A stretch of 64,000 bases of DNA. Origin: Glossina fuscipes (taxonomy: Eukaryota > Arthropoda > Insecta > Diptera > Glossinidae). Location: positions 927,040-991,039 of the forward strand of contig NW_023998485.1 of the NCBI RefSeq assembly GCF_014805625.2. The letters are read 5' to 3'. Positions 12,201 to 26,300 of the stretch are shown here, one piece after another; the stretch's first letter is position 1; each line of letters begins with the position of its first letter. The notes under the pieces are model-generated. The model saw nothing but the letters and a program-made list of their open reading frames with translations, was not told the DNA's origin and made no database searches. The translations under genes were made by a program, and so were the position numbers.

Positions 12201-15200
12201 AATCGTGTCCTCCATCCGTCCTGACTATGTATCGTGCTATCAATCGAACACAACATAGTAACAAACGGGCCCCACAGGACGAGCTTATGGACAAGAAACT
12301 GTTGTATAGGGATTGTAGTGACACCACTCAAAATTAAATGTTCTTTTGTTCAGTGGATTATTTTAAAGTCTTTATTTGTTACTTTTCTTTTAGATACTTG
12401 CTTATATTCTGGCCTGACTGAGGTATGGTCAGGTGTCTTATATAACTAATAATTTAATGCTTACTTAAGCGAATAATATAATTAAAATAGGTTATTGCTA
12501 GAATTACGAGTAATATGGGTTACAACTAAATTAGGCTATCTTAGCTAGGTTAGATGTCACATTTGAAATGCAATAAATGTAAACTTAGCAATAATAATAA
12601 AATGTAAACTTAGCAATAACTTGCAAAAGCGGTAGAGTGCGACAGATCGATAATGCTACAGGATAAGCAATAGTTTTAATTTTAAATTTGAGTCGTTATT
12701 CCTCAGTAGCCACAAAATAGACAACACCACAAGTTTATTATATTATGTTCTTTAATGAATTGTTTGATCACAATTTGGTTCAGTATAATCATACCCCTAT
12801 TTGTAATGGTAGATTGCTTGATCTCTGCTTTGCCAACTTTCCTGAGATTAACCTAAATCGTTGCCCACCTTTTAGTTTACCTGAGGATCCTTATCATCCT
12901 TTTCCTTTCAACATATGAATGATGTATGGTTGAACTGCCTTAATGTGCCAAATCAAACTTTTTTAAATAAATGTTATGATTTTCATAAAATCAATATTGT
13001 ATTGCTAAAACATCGTCTTTCACATATGAGGGTTGATTTCTCAACCGGAAGTATTGAAAGCTTATTGTCATCGTTCTACAAGACATTAAATCTAGCTATT
13101 GCTGCATCTACTCCGATCAAGCAGTGCCGACCTCGATGCAGGTATCCCCCGTGGTTTAATAAGACAATTTAATATTACAAGAATAGAAAAAACACGCTAT
13201 TCAAAAAATATTCGAAAAGTGGCTCTGAGCTCGACTATGTCGCTTACTCGGTGGCGAGGCATAGATTTAACTCCCTCAGCCATCATTATTACTGCAGATA
13301 CCTTCAGTCCATTAAATCCTCTCTGTTTGCTAATCCTTAATACTTTTTTAAATGTGTTAACTCTAAAAGAAAAATTTGCACATATCCCTCGCATGTTTCT
13401 TTTAATGGCTCTGATTCCTCGGATGATTTTGAAATCTCAAATCTGTTTGCTGAGTATTTCCGACGAAACTTTTCGATTGCTAATTTCGATTTATCAGCAA
13501 ACTACCCATATCCTATAAATAACTCCGTCTCAATTCCTAACTTGCTAATTTCGGAAGACGATGTTTTTAAAGGGTTGAGTTCTCTAAAATATTGTTGCGC
13601 GCCAGGACCTGATGGAAGTCCATCATGTGTACTTAAATCTTGCGCTGTCGAGTTATGTGGTGTGATCTCAAAGATTTTTAACCTGTCCTTGTATTTAGGC
13701 GTTTTCCCTTCATGTTGGAAGAGCAGGTTCTTCATTCCTATCCCCAAAAGTGGAAGTAGACAATTTGTTGAGAACTACAGAGGCATAGTCAAGTTGAGTG
13801 TCTTGCCCAAGTTGTTCGAGCGAATTGTGACTCAGCATCTGGCCTTTGCTATTAATTCGTATATTTCTCCGCACCAGCACGGCTTTCGGAAAGGGAGATC
13901 TACAGTCACCAACTTGTTAGAGTTTACCTGTCAAGTTTTCTAGGCTTCTATTTGACCATAGGTTGCGTTTCAACTTGCATATTTAGCTCTCGATAAGCAA
14001 AGCTAGATCCGCGCTTGGTTTTATGAAAAGGTGGTCCAAAGAGCTTGATGATCCCTACATTACGAAAATGCTTTACATGTGTTTGGTTAGACCTATACTC
14101 GAGTATGCCTCAGTTGTGTGGTCTCCTTCATATAGGTGCTACGTAGATTTGATTGAATCTGTTCAAAAGCAATTCTTGCCGTTTGCCTTTAGAAATTTGG
14201 GTTGCGATCCGTTTGCCTCTCTTCCTCCCTATGAAAATAGGTTGCTTCTGCTGTGCTTACCGTCTCTTGAGAAACGTAGGCTTGTTCTTGGCGTCTCCTT
14301 CGTAATCAAAGTAATAAATGGTGCTATATACTCGCCTTTATTACTTGGTGAAATAAGCTTTAATGTCCCTAACCGCTTCTTTAGACACTTTATCTTGGTT
14401 AAGCTTAGTCAGTGTAAATATAATTATGAGCTGTTTAATCCGCTCAGAGTCGTTTGCAAGAACCTAAATGAAGTCTACCACTTATTCTCGTTATCGGACT
14501 CTTCAAGGTCCATTAAAGCAACATTGCTTAATACGCCCGATTTACCTGTGTCTTACTTAAACTAGCTTTTATCCTTAAAAAGTCGTTACGTTTCGAAAGT
14601 GAATTATTGTCAATTTATTATCTGTTGCCAGGGTTATGCATGTTTGCGATGGCTTAGGGGTTCATTTGCAATTTGGTCCTGTACAGGTTGTAAGTGTGCT
14701 CCTATGCTGATAGTGAACATGCTTTTTTTTCTTCTTTTTTTCTTCTTATTTGTTTTATTATGCTTATACTCAATTTTATTGTTAATTAATATTAGTTTTG
14801 CTTTAAGTGCCAATTGAACTCGACTGTTATTTGTTTAGTCGAGTTTCATGTATAAGTAGAATTAAAATAAATAAATAAATAATAATAAATAATGCGAAAA
14901 GTCTAATACGCAATCTTCCGATTGTTTCTGACTGATTATTAGGACGAGCTATATCCTTCATGAATTTTGGAAGAATTATTTGTGGGTTTTGAGGAGGATA
15001 TGGTCAGAGCTGTATAAGGGAGATTTTGAAGATTAGTGTTTGCCTGATATGCATATCGCAAGGAGACAAGCTTCTTCCTACGAAATAAAGTTGATAGGAA
15101 TTTAGGGACAGAGCTTAATAAGGAGGGCCGCGGACATATGAATATAACACAGTATGAATATGCTGAGTTGGCTATTAGGCAGCTAAAAGTTACGCAAAAG

Positions 15201-17284
15201 GAAAAAAGCCAGAAGAACGATTCAAGTCAACGAGAAAGATGTCAACAAAAGAGTGGTAGAAATTTTAAATGAATGGGCGATCATCAGGTTTCCAAATTTC
15301 TCGTCCAGCTATACAGCCGGCAGTCATAGCATTGTAAATATCGCATCGAATGTTTACCTTGATGCAATGTTATGGTGCCGGATTATTTTCAAAGCAAACA
15401 TTCTCAATTCTATATTATTTTATCGGACACCTTCGCTTGTAGCGCTTATCCTCATTTGGATTTTATATATTTTATAGTGTTTATTAAGTATTATTATATA
15501 TATATATATATGTATTATATTGCATACGTACATTTTACATCATGTATACAATGAATATCGTATTAAGATCAAATGCATTAATTTTAATAAGTAAGATTAG
15601 CCGCAAAAGAAGTCAAGACTGGAGTACTACCGATAGTGAAGTGTGGAATCGGGTTTGCAAAACATTGTCTCAATGTTATGGAAATCTCATGAATTTATTA
15701 GAATATAAATTTCAATTACTGAGTGTTTGTTAATCGCAATAAGTATTTTTTATTTTTCCATTTTCCCATCATGAATGCAGGTGTTACTATATTACTATCG
15801 CTTACGGTATTTCTTAATATGGTGGCCGAAACCATGCCAGCTACTTCAGATGCCGTACCTCTTTTAGGTAAGTTCTTTACGTTAACCAATTTCATTTATG
15901 GCAAATGTAATGTTTTCGAACTAGATGTGTGATTTGTGTTAATTCTAGTTTCTTGTTTGAAATTTTTTATTTTCAATCATTTTTTCATTTGGTTATAATT
16001 TAAATGAAAAAAAAAAGGTTACTTACTTAAGAATTAAATTCATTTCATTATAAATCAATAAAATTAAAAATACACTAAAAATTTAACTTAAATTAAAAAA
16101 AAAAAAAGGTTTAATCGTTATGAAAATAAACCAAAAGGAAATTTTTGTTTACTTAACAAATTTTCATAAAACCAAATCGAAAATTGATGATTTTATAATA
16201 TTAAAACTTTTGACACTCAATTAAATCCCAAAAGGAAAACCAATAAAAAAAATTAAGTAAAACAGAAATAACCACTTACTTCGGGTCAGCAGATGTTTTT
16301 CTGTAAAAAAAAAAAAACAGAAAAAAGTAATTAAATTTCGAACGAGCTGCTGCAAATTTTCATTGGCTTATTTTCCTCTTACATCAATAACGACGATCGA
16401 ACGAGGAAAAGTGTAGCCGGGAATTTGTGCAGTTATTCTCAAACCTGGCCCTTTTTATTTTTCACATTAAATCATTTTAAATAAATTTTCTCAATTAAAA
16501 ATTTAAAAAAAATAAATAAATTAACAACAACGAAAATAAATTAAAATTAAAAAAATTGTAATATGCACCATTTGTTTCATCTGATTAAATGAATATAAAT
16601 AACAAACTGTTTTTTATGTTTTATTTTAACAAAGTAGGTCAGTATTTTTACTTGATTTTATTTTCTGTTTTTTTGCATATTTTTTTTCTTATTAAATATC
16701 TTATTAACAAAATTTCAGGGTATATTGGGTTTGCCAGCCGATTGGCACCCTCGGGGATTATTAACAGGGAAACTCCTTAAGTATATAAATTCTCAGTCAG
16801 GAAAAAGTGTTAAGTTTGTTCCCTCCGTTCATCTGTTTATACGATCGCCGATCGTAAAACTAACGTACCCATTGGAAGCTCTTTATATGTACACCCAGAT
16901 GTACTTCACAGACTCTAAGTGGCCAAACACTAGAGTAGTTTGCAGACAATTTTCTTTACTAATAAATTTCAAAAATTTATATATACGCGCACATTGAAAA
17001 TAATTTAAAAACTATGCTAATCGAATTCTTTACAATACGTTCTGTTGGTGGTTCTTCACCAATAATTTTATAAAATAATAATTATTGCGTATCATTTACA
17101 TTTTAATGAGTATTTATTTGTTTTTTCCTATACTTTTGTTCACTATTTTGTGGTTTCATATATAAACGCATTTTGTTTTCAAGCACAGTCGCTCTGAGTT
17201 TTTCAATGGTTTCTTTCTATTTTTCTTAAAAGACTGCCTTTCTCTTATGTCTATGTCACTCATTATTAATGTCTCTCTCTCCCT

Positions 17285-17316
<32 letters not shown>

Positions 17317-20300
17317 CTATCCATCTGTATCTAATTCCCCTCTCCGTATCTATCTATTTATCTATCTTTCAAGTACACGAGTTTAAATGCACGTTTTATT
17401 AACATGTATTTCTTCCCACTTCCCACTTTATTATATAAATAATTTTTGTCTACATTCTGTATGTTCATGTGTAATGATAATAATAAAAAGAAAAAACAAC
17501 TTAAATGAAAAAATAAAGTTTTTTAATTAAATATAAGTAAAAAAATTTGCAACTGAATTGGATACGTTCCACGATTTATTACAAAAGACTGGTAGTAATG
17601 GAAACAGGCATAACATTCAAATGAAAATCTATATATATTATGCATATTATGCATATATTGCAAATGAAAAATTTTTAATTAATTTTTATTAATTGGCTTT
17701 TCGTCATATAACCAACAGATAAATTATTAAAAGAGTTTTTTTTTGAATTTTTATTAAACAAGTTATAAAATTATGAATGATGACGCTTTTCATGTTGCTT
17801 GTTGTTTATAATTAGGCGTTTTAAAATCGATGAAACTGAAATGGAAAAAGTTAAAGTCAAGATCGTAGTTTGAATGAGCACAGACAAATGTAACACCCTT
17901 CCCTCGAGAAATTTGAAATAGAGTTTTCAAATGGTGAATTGAGGCGATGGGTAAATGTGGCGTGTCTTACTGACGATCTAGGTTTTTCCTAGCGTTCCTT
18001 AATGTGTTCGATCTAACTGCATAAAATACAAATCTTTTCAAAACGAAAGGATTCCACAGCTTCTTGCATATACATTATATCGTTGCAATAAAAACTACTT
18101 GCCTTTTCCTAATACAATTTGCTACAGGAAACAAGGTTTACGCTACAAGGCTGGAGGTTGACATGTTAAACGACAAACGCTCATCTGCTTAACTTCCTTG
18201 TTTTTATGTGACTTTATCAACCACCCATACTGATTGAACCGTTCTTCAAACTTACATTTGTCGACCGTTGTTACGCAAGTGGAGGAGTATCGAAAAAAAA
18301 CAAGTTTGATGTGCAGAATTTAAGGCCTTCTCTCTCTGTCCTGACGCGCTTTACACCGGTGTGAAAATGAAAGTGTATAAAATGTCAGAAATGCTCAATC
18401 GGACTCTGAGCAATGCAATTTTTCGGAAAGATATCTCCAATAAACAGATGACTCGCGTAATAACAATTGTTTTTACAGAAAGGAAAGAAAGATCGTTGCC
18501 TTCAAGGAAACCTTTAATATCTATTAACACAAAACTAATTTACGTAATATATAAAACTCAAAAAGTTTTATAGACATATTAGTTCGCTGTAGTGGACAAT
18601 TTTTATGTCCTAGGTTGCTTATAATAAGGATATGTTAAGCTTGCAGCACGTATGACGGCTTAAGATAATCCAATTCTTCATAGTACCAATCGAATGGAAA
18701 TTTGTTCTCCCTCGATCACTTGACAAATGACACGACATTTAGAATATTGTTTATCATTTTATAACATTAGTAGTAATAACACGAGATAATGAAAAAATAC
18801 AACAATTTGCTTGGAATAGAACCATTTTCTTTTCCCTTCCCACATGAACGCTCTTACAAAAACATAATTGTTGAAGTGATGAATTTACTTTACTTTAATT
18901 AACTTTTTGGACCGCTTTACAGAAAGGTTTTCATAAAAGGAAAGAGGGAAAATTAAATTTTCGGTATAATAAAAATTAAAGAGAAAATGGTCAAGCCTTT
19001 AGCCGAAGTCGACCTAGATGAGATCGGGAGGTATTTAATGTTTACTGTTATTAGTTCAACTTTGTTTTGAAACTATGTAGAACGTTAAATAGCTGACGTA
19101 GAGAGCTGCTTAAAATGGAACGTTTTAATCAAATAACTCCTACCGAGGTAACTTGTCTAATCTTTTCTAAACTTTTCCACATTCTAAGACCTTTCAAGAA
19201 TGATCAAGAAATTATTGAAAAGGTATCTTGACTTTGACGTCTTCGAAATCAGATATTATCATTATCATAATTAGTTTAGCCAGAGAAATAAATTTAGAAA
19301 CTAAAGTCTTAAAGCCTCTTGAAAACTCTGCTGGACTGGAGATTTAAACCCAAACAAACAGAAAAGTTATACTCTATTTTTGTATGCACTTAGTGCTATC
19401 GAACTGAATATTAAAAATTAAATATTTTTGCAAATAAAGGCTTAGTTTCCGTAAAAATGGTGGTGTCCAAGAGGTTCAAAAATTAAGGTACAAAAATAAG
19501 GTTCAAAATTCAGCGCAGTTAATTTTTATATTAAATTGCTATTATGAATCAATTTTAAAGCTTAAACGTACTGCCATAAAAATAAAGGTCCTCGTGAAAT
19601 TTCTTATATAGAGTTATATATGGCTAATTTTCATCCTAATATTCATCACAACATATTAAAATGTAGACTTTTCTACTCTACAAAAGACCTGATAATACTT
19701 ATATAGGGTTAAAAAGTAGGCCGAGATGGTCTAAATATTGTACACTTCTTTCTTTTAATTTAAAGTTACTATTACGATCTAGTTTTCATCATGAAGCATA
19801 GAAAATTAGGCCGTTTTATCATATGAATTTCATATAACAACTTTTCAAAACAGAGCGTTATTTGGGGTGTGGTCGAAAAATTAGACTGACCCGAACCATT
19901 TTCAATAGCGTTCGTCTTTGGGTCAAAGAACATCTGTATACGAAATTTCACCAAAAAACATCATCGAAAATAGCTACCGGTAGCTTGAACACAAATTTAC
20001 GTGCACCAACGTCAAATGGACACGCAGACAGAGACAGGCGGACAGACAGGCCTAGATCGATTCAGAAAATGATTCTGCAAGTCATAGGTTAGCCTCCGAT
20101 TGTTGACAATCTTCCATTAGTCAAAATTTATTAATATCTCCTTGAAATTTACCGTTTACTTTAAGGTGGAATCTCCAAACAACAGACTCCCGTCAATGCT
20201 TACTCCGACCATGCAAGCCAAAAAAACCAGTTTTTTGTAAAATTTGTTTGATATTTTCTTGTCTTCGCTGCAAAATAATTCAAAATTTTTATTAAAATGG

Positions 20301-23300
20301 AATTTATGATTAAACGTTATATTGAATAACTATTGCATTTTATGTATTTAACATGTAAATTTTAAAAATACATCTTCGTTCCCTGTTAAATGTTGTTCAA
20401 ATTGTTTTTCAGATATATTAATATCCATTAAAAATGTTTTTAAAACTATACAATAAAAAGAAATTGTATATATATATATCTATATATGTATACACATATA
20501 TTTTACATATTTTATATATATATATATTGTATATATTATATATATATGAATTACTTCAAAGTCCAAAATTTATTTTTTTTCTACTTTTTTTCTTCTCTTT
20601 ACCCATATCTCTTTCTGTCTCTTTCTCTGCTTCTCCGTTTCTTTCTTTTCTATCGAATTTACGCTGTCGCTATATTTGTTTAAAACACAAAAAAACTGTC
20701 ACTTACTCGAAATATTTACTCTTACTTTTATTGCAAAACTATAACAAACACTTTTGCAAAACTTTATAAAAATTTTCGAAAAATTTTACAAAAAAAACAA
20801 AATATATTTTCAAAATTTCAAAAACGAAACAACAAACTTCTTAAAATAATATAAAAACCACATGTTTTAAAAACTCGTACATATTATTAAAAAAACAATG
20901 ATTTGACACGCCCAACCAACCAACAGGTACATATTTCAATTGCATAATGTTTATGGTAGCTTCATCCGTTGTGTCAACGATTTTAATATTAAATTATCAT
21001 CATCGAAATGCTGATACACATGAAATGTCCGAATGGGTAAGTTTTTTGTTTTTGTTGCTGTTAAAAAAAAATAAAAATTATGTAAAGAAAAAATGTTTAT
21101 CAAAAGAAATTATCCTCACACTACTAAAATAAAAAAAAAGTAAATAAATAAAAAAAGTCCAATCCAACAGAATCCCAAATCAGTTTCAAATCAATCAATC
21201 AATTCAAATAAAACATTCATTTTCACTTCAATAGAATGACCACTCTCTTTAAATGTCTTATCCAATATGAGTAATCAAAACTATTTTCATTTCGTTCAAA
21301 GCAAAATAAAAATTCATTACTACAATATATGTGTGTCATCATGTGTCTATAGCTACAAATACTTGTGTGTCTATTAATACATATATATAATTATTTATAT
21401 ATAAATTTACATGCGTGTGTTTGGGTGTCTAGCATAAGTTTCAAAATTATTATTAACTTCTTTAGTTGTATTTGTGCCAAGTAATTTACTTTCAATTCTT
21501 ATTTGTTACTTTTTTTAGTTGTAGTAAAAAAAAAAAAAAAAAAGTCTATTCAACGAAGAAAACATATCATAACGAATTCGATTATAAGGGAAGGCCCTTC
21601 TTCGCTGACCAGGCTTAAGCCGGACGATGATGATTATTCAAAAAATATCTTTAGATATCTTTTAAAAGCGAGCAAAAAATAATGAGATTACATTTTTTTC
21701 TCTCTGGCTTTCTTCTTCTTAATAAATCCACACGACTCGTAGATTTAAGAATACTAACTAAGGTTTATTGCACTTTAAAATCCAGGTCGCTCTTCAAACA
21801 TTTTATTGACTTAATCAAGCGTGCGGTTTTACTAACTATAAGTTTAACAAAAGTGAGAATACCTCAATTTTTTGATGTCGACATCATCGCCATAATGAAA
21901 CCATTCCAGATTACGGCTATAATTATTTCAATAAATAAATAGCGAGTGTCTCTTGATTACACGTTTACTCACATTTTTTAATAAGAAAGATTACCTAGAC
22001 AAAATTATAATTAAGTACTGCTTTATAAAAAAGTTTTTGCTGTTAAGAGTTGAGAGTTACCACATATACTTTATTTTAGTGGAATAGAAAGCGAATGCAT
22101 GGACGTATACAGATATGTACAAAAGCTTCCAGTTCATTTTTGTAAGTTATGTCTGTAAATGCGTCGAATCAGTTCATTATTAGCAGCAACCCTCATCAAG
22201 TTAGTAGTACAATTATAAATAAATCTTGTAACTTGTAGCAATGAATTTAAAACTGTTCGTAATACTTAGAACTATACCTTAGAGAGCCTTTGACTAGGCT
22301 TTCGTCTGCTCATTCTATTGTCTGTCATTTCAACCATTCTTCTTTTCGGTCATTCACTTATTTATCCAAAAGCCTCTCTGAACGTAAGGCTAATAAAATT
22401 TTCTTTAGTTATTTAATCTTCATCTATAAATCCTATATAAAAAAAGTCCTCGACGAACTCTATATAATGCCGTGCATACATGAATCGCGATTTCGTTCTA
22501 AGATTAATTAAAAATTTTCTCATTCGTTTTTTTTTTTTTATATCATTATAATAAAATCATTTTTTATCGTTCATTCCTAAGCTAAAAAAAAAGCCTCTTT
22601 CCCTGCTTTGGTAAAATCTGTCAATTTGTCAAAAAAAAGAAAAAATCTTCGTCTACCAAAAAATATGTAATGAAAAATATCGTAATGTTGATGTTGGGCC
22701 TAATGAATGGTGTTTATGAAGACTTTATCATATCATCACATCCATATCCATAAGATTGCTACAACTGTTTGTATTCGTGTGTATATAAAATATCCCTTCT
22801 ATATGTCACGTAATCTATGTATATACGTTACAAATCGATTTACTGAAACATAAGTAATCAAATAAATAAAATAATATAAAATAATCAGCCAAAATTTTAA
22901 ATACATATATAGCGTTCTGTTTTCTTCTCTATACAATTTTCAACTCTATTACGCGTTACCCAAACGAAAGAAAGAATATCTGACGTTCAAATAGTCTGGA
23001 TCAAGCACAGATGTTTAAAATAATCATGCAAACTAATTTCCAATCTATTAGACATTAAATACATATATATGTATGTGTATGTAATGCAAAAACGTTTGGA
23101 GGACTATTTTAGATTCTATAAAAGTTTATAAAGTGTCGTAAAAGTTACAACTTATTTTTTTGAAAGGAGAAAGTTTTCTTAACTAAAATCTGCTTTCACT
23201 CTTCATTGTCGTCTGAAAACATCTTTTTTAAAGAAAAAGTTATTTTGAAATTCCTATACATATTTTTCTTGCTTTCTTTTTCTTCATTTAACATTGATTA

Positions 23301-26300
23301 AATGATGGCAACTGAGCTAAACTAAACAAGCAATGATTTTGCAAACCTTTAAAGGATCATTGTGAGGAGTTTGTTATATTTTTCTATTAATAACTATACA
23401 ACAAAAAAACTGTATATATATATCAAGCCTTCGCTTCACACTTCACGCGTTCGGAACATTTTTGACTCAACACAATTAGTTTTTCCTTATTTATTTAGTT
23501 TACTTACACATGAAATGCAGCTAATATAAATTAGCAGCCGAATTTAAATGGCTCTTAGAAATGAATTTTATACTAAGTGTTATCGATAAAGATTAAAAAG
23601 CATTTAAAGAACAATGAACAAAATTCATGTATAAATAAATACAGTAAACAAAAGAAAAAAGAAAAAAAATAGCATGTGCACATCTAAAGGGACACCAATA
23701 ACCAGCGTAAACCCCTTTTAGAGGTGTATCCCCGATGTCATTACAAACATGCAAAAGTTAGGCAACCGATAATAGTGAAAAATGTGGTTAAATTTTCGGA
23801 TCCCATGAAGATATCGAGATTAGAAAGTAATCTAGACACGATATAGGCAAAGAGCGGGTATTTAGAAAATTTGAATTGATAGCTTTTTAGGGACCCGATT
23901 TGGATTGTTGCAAAGGATACTAAAAGGATCGAAAAGCTCTTAATTGAATTCACATTGACTAAGCATTAAGTAAATAGAGTTCCCAGATAGGATGCCATCA
24001 GGCCTAGTCGCACAACTCTACAAGTCTTTGTGATTTGATATGGGCAACCACCAATTCCATCTGTAAACCAGCTGTAGAGAAATTTCGATGCCAATATTCC
24101 TCTAAGAGATTCGAGGTTTCAATATCACCGGAAGATTCGGAACCACTAAGAGAGATGGAAGAGTGATATGTGGATATTCTTCTTCTAGAATTAACAAATT
24201 TACAAAAGCATTTAGGATTGCTACGAAGCGAGGACTCGACTCTATGTAGGCAACGTTGACGGTTAATGTCGTTGAATCCCTATGTCTCACCGAAGAGTAA
24301 ACGAAATAGTGCTACGCAGTCCCACTTTCATATATTTTTTAAAAGGTGTGTTTTTCTTATTTTTATCGTATTCAATTATTTTATTGGACGATGGCAGGCA
24401 AGTACTATAAAGGGGCAGTTGTCTGCTCGGAAAGAAAGAGCTAGGCTTAATAAATTATAGATGGAGGATTTTAGGGTTCCTATAATCCCAGCAGTGAAAT
24501 CTAACGTAATGTGTGAGAAATGAGATTTAAGCAATACAATATTGGCTTTATTAAGATCATATTGTATAGTTACGCAAAAGGGATTTAGCATATAAACCAT
24601 TTTACAACTATCTCTGGGAGAGAAACAAAGCAACGATCTGGCAGTATCGGAATAGGGTTATATTGAAGTAAGTCTCGATGAAATAATTTATTAAAAAAAT
24701 ACACTGGCTTACTCAAATGTTAAAGCGGGGACCATACTGCCATATGAATTATCACTATAGGGCCAAGGTGTTTTGCGGTCAATTAAAGCCACCCAATATT
24801 ATGGCCAAAGTGAAGTAAAGCAAATATATATATACTCTTCAATTCGCCAATTTTATTGTAATCAGCTTATAGTAATTATTGTCAAAACACATAAATAAAT
24901 AGATAAAAATATTTGTTTTTCCGTTAATTTTTTCTTTCTCTTTTTTTTATTTTTAATTTCTATCTCTGGAACAGAACTGTTTGAATTTTTATTTTGCGTT
25001 TACATTACGCTTCAAAAAATGTATTATTTCTATTTCATGTTTAGTAAATGACTAACAAACAGATTTGCTATTGTCTTTGATTTCTTAGTTTGATATACAA
25101 ACATTCATTCTCCATTTGCGCGGTATTACAAGAAACCCATATAATGTGAAAAACAAAGATAAGCTGTATTTAAAGATCGTTGATCTTAAACCTAACGTGC
25201 CATTTGGCCAATATGAGCGATATGGTCAGCTACTCTGAAAATAAGACGAATACAAAGTTTCTCTCGACAAAAAATGTCATGAAATCTTATTTGCGTTTCA
25301 TAAAACAAATGAAATTAACGAGAGCATTGAGTTTATTGTAGTAGGAATTTTTAATAAGCGGTGCGAAAAGCAGTAGTGTTAAATATAGCCGGAGCAATAT
25401 AATTGACCAAAAACAAGCCGCATTAAAAATAAATTAAAACCATATTCGTCAATTCATCGTTTTACAATTGTTTGAGCAACTTTACAAAACTTAGATCCCG
25501 ACTTTTTTTTGCACATTGTTGGCATAGCGTTTATCGCATCGCGTCAATCACTTCGAAAATAGGTTGATATCAAAGTATAGTCCAAGAAACTTACCACTTT
25601 GCTGTGGTGGTGTTCAACCCATCAAGTGACGACCTTTTTCTTGTATCCATTCTTGTGCAAATAGCACAGAACTGGTTTTTCACTAATACTTAGTTCTACA
25701 GGAATTCTTGGTTAACTAGAGCGCTTCGCTACTTTAACTTTGAAACTTCAAGAGCCGAAACGGAAGAACGCTTTAAGAGCTGTTTTATCGGCGATTTTTT
25801 CGTAAATTTGCAAAGTCATCTTTTCCAATTACTTTTAATTGAATTGACAACCGTCACAGTGCTTTTTTTCGGATTATCTATGAACTAGTAACTTTCTCAT
25901 GCTCTGTAGTAAAATTAAAATTAGGAAATGCTTGTTAATTCAACAACAATAGTAGAACTTCGCAATGAAATATATACAATAAAATCAAAACTTCAGAAGG
26001 CTAACACGATAGGGGTTATAAACACTATCGACTATGAGTCAAAAACCTACGCGTATGATCATTTTCATTAATCCACCTTCATATAGTTTCAGAAACCAAT
26101 TGGTGGGACTGGAAGGGGATTATTTATTATGAGTTGCTTCCATATGGCCAAACGCTAAATTCTGATCTCTACTGTCAACAACTGGACCGTTTGAAGATAG
26201 CGATTGACCAGAAACGGCCAGAATTGGCCAACAGGACAGGTGTGGTGTTCCACCAGGACAACGCTAGGCCACACACATCTACAGTGACTCGCCAGAAACT

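Noticed and set aside
14023..14565. 180-codon ORF as a host gene
   Set aside because: C-terminal domain of a Jockey-type LINE, near-identical to the minus-strand copy at 30513-30920.
16725..16997. Possible alternative nAChRalpha6 exon ([14 protein letters not shown])
   Set aside because: No similarity to M2 or other receptor segments, wrong length, and no phase-compatible exon boundaries.
20434..20769. 111-codon frame
   Set aside because: Ile/Tyr repeats from an (AT)n tract followed by T-rich sequence.
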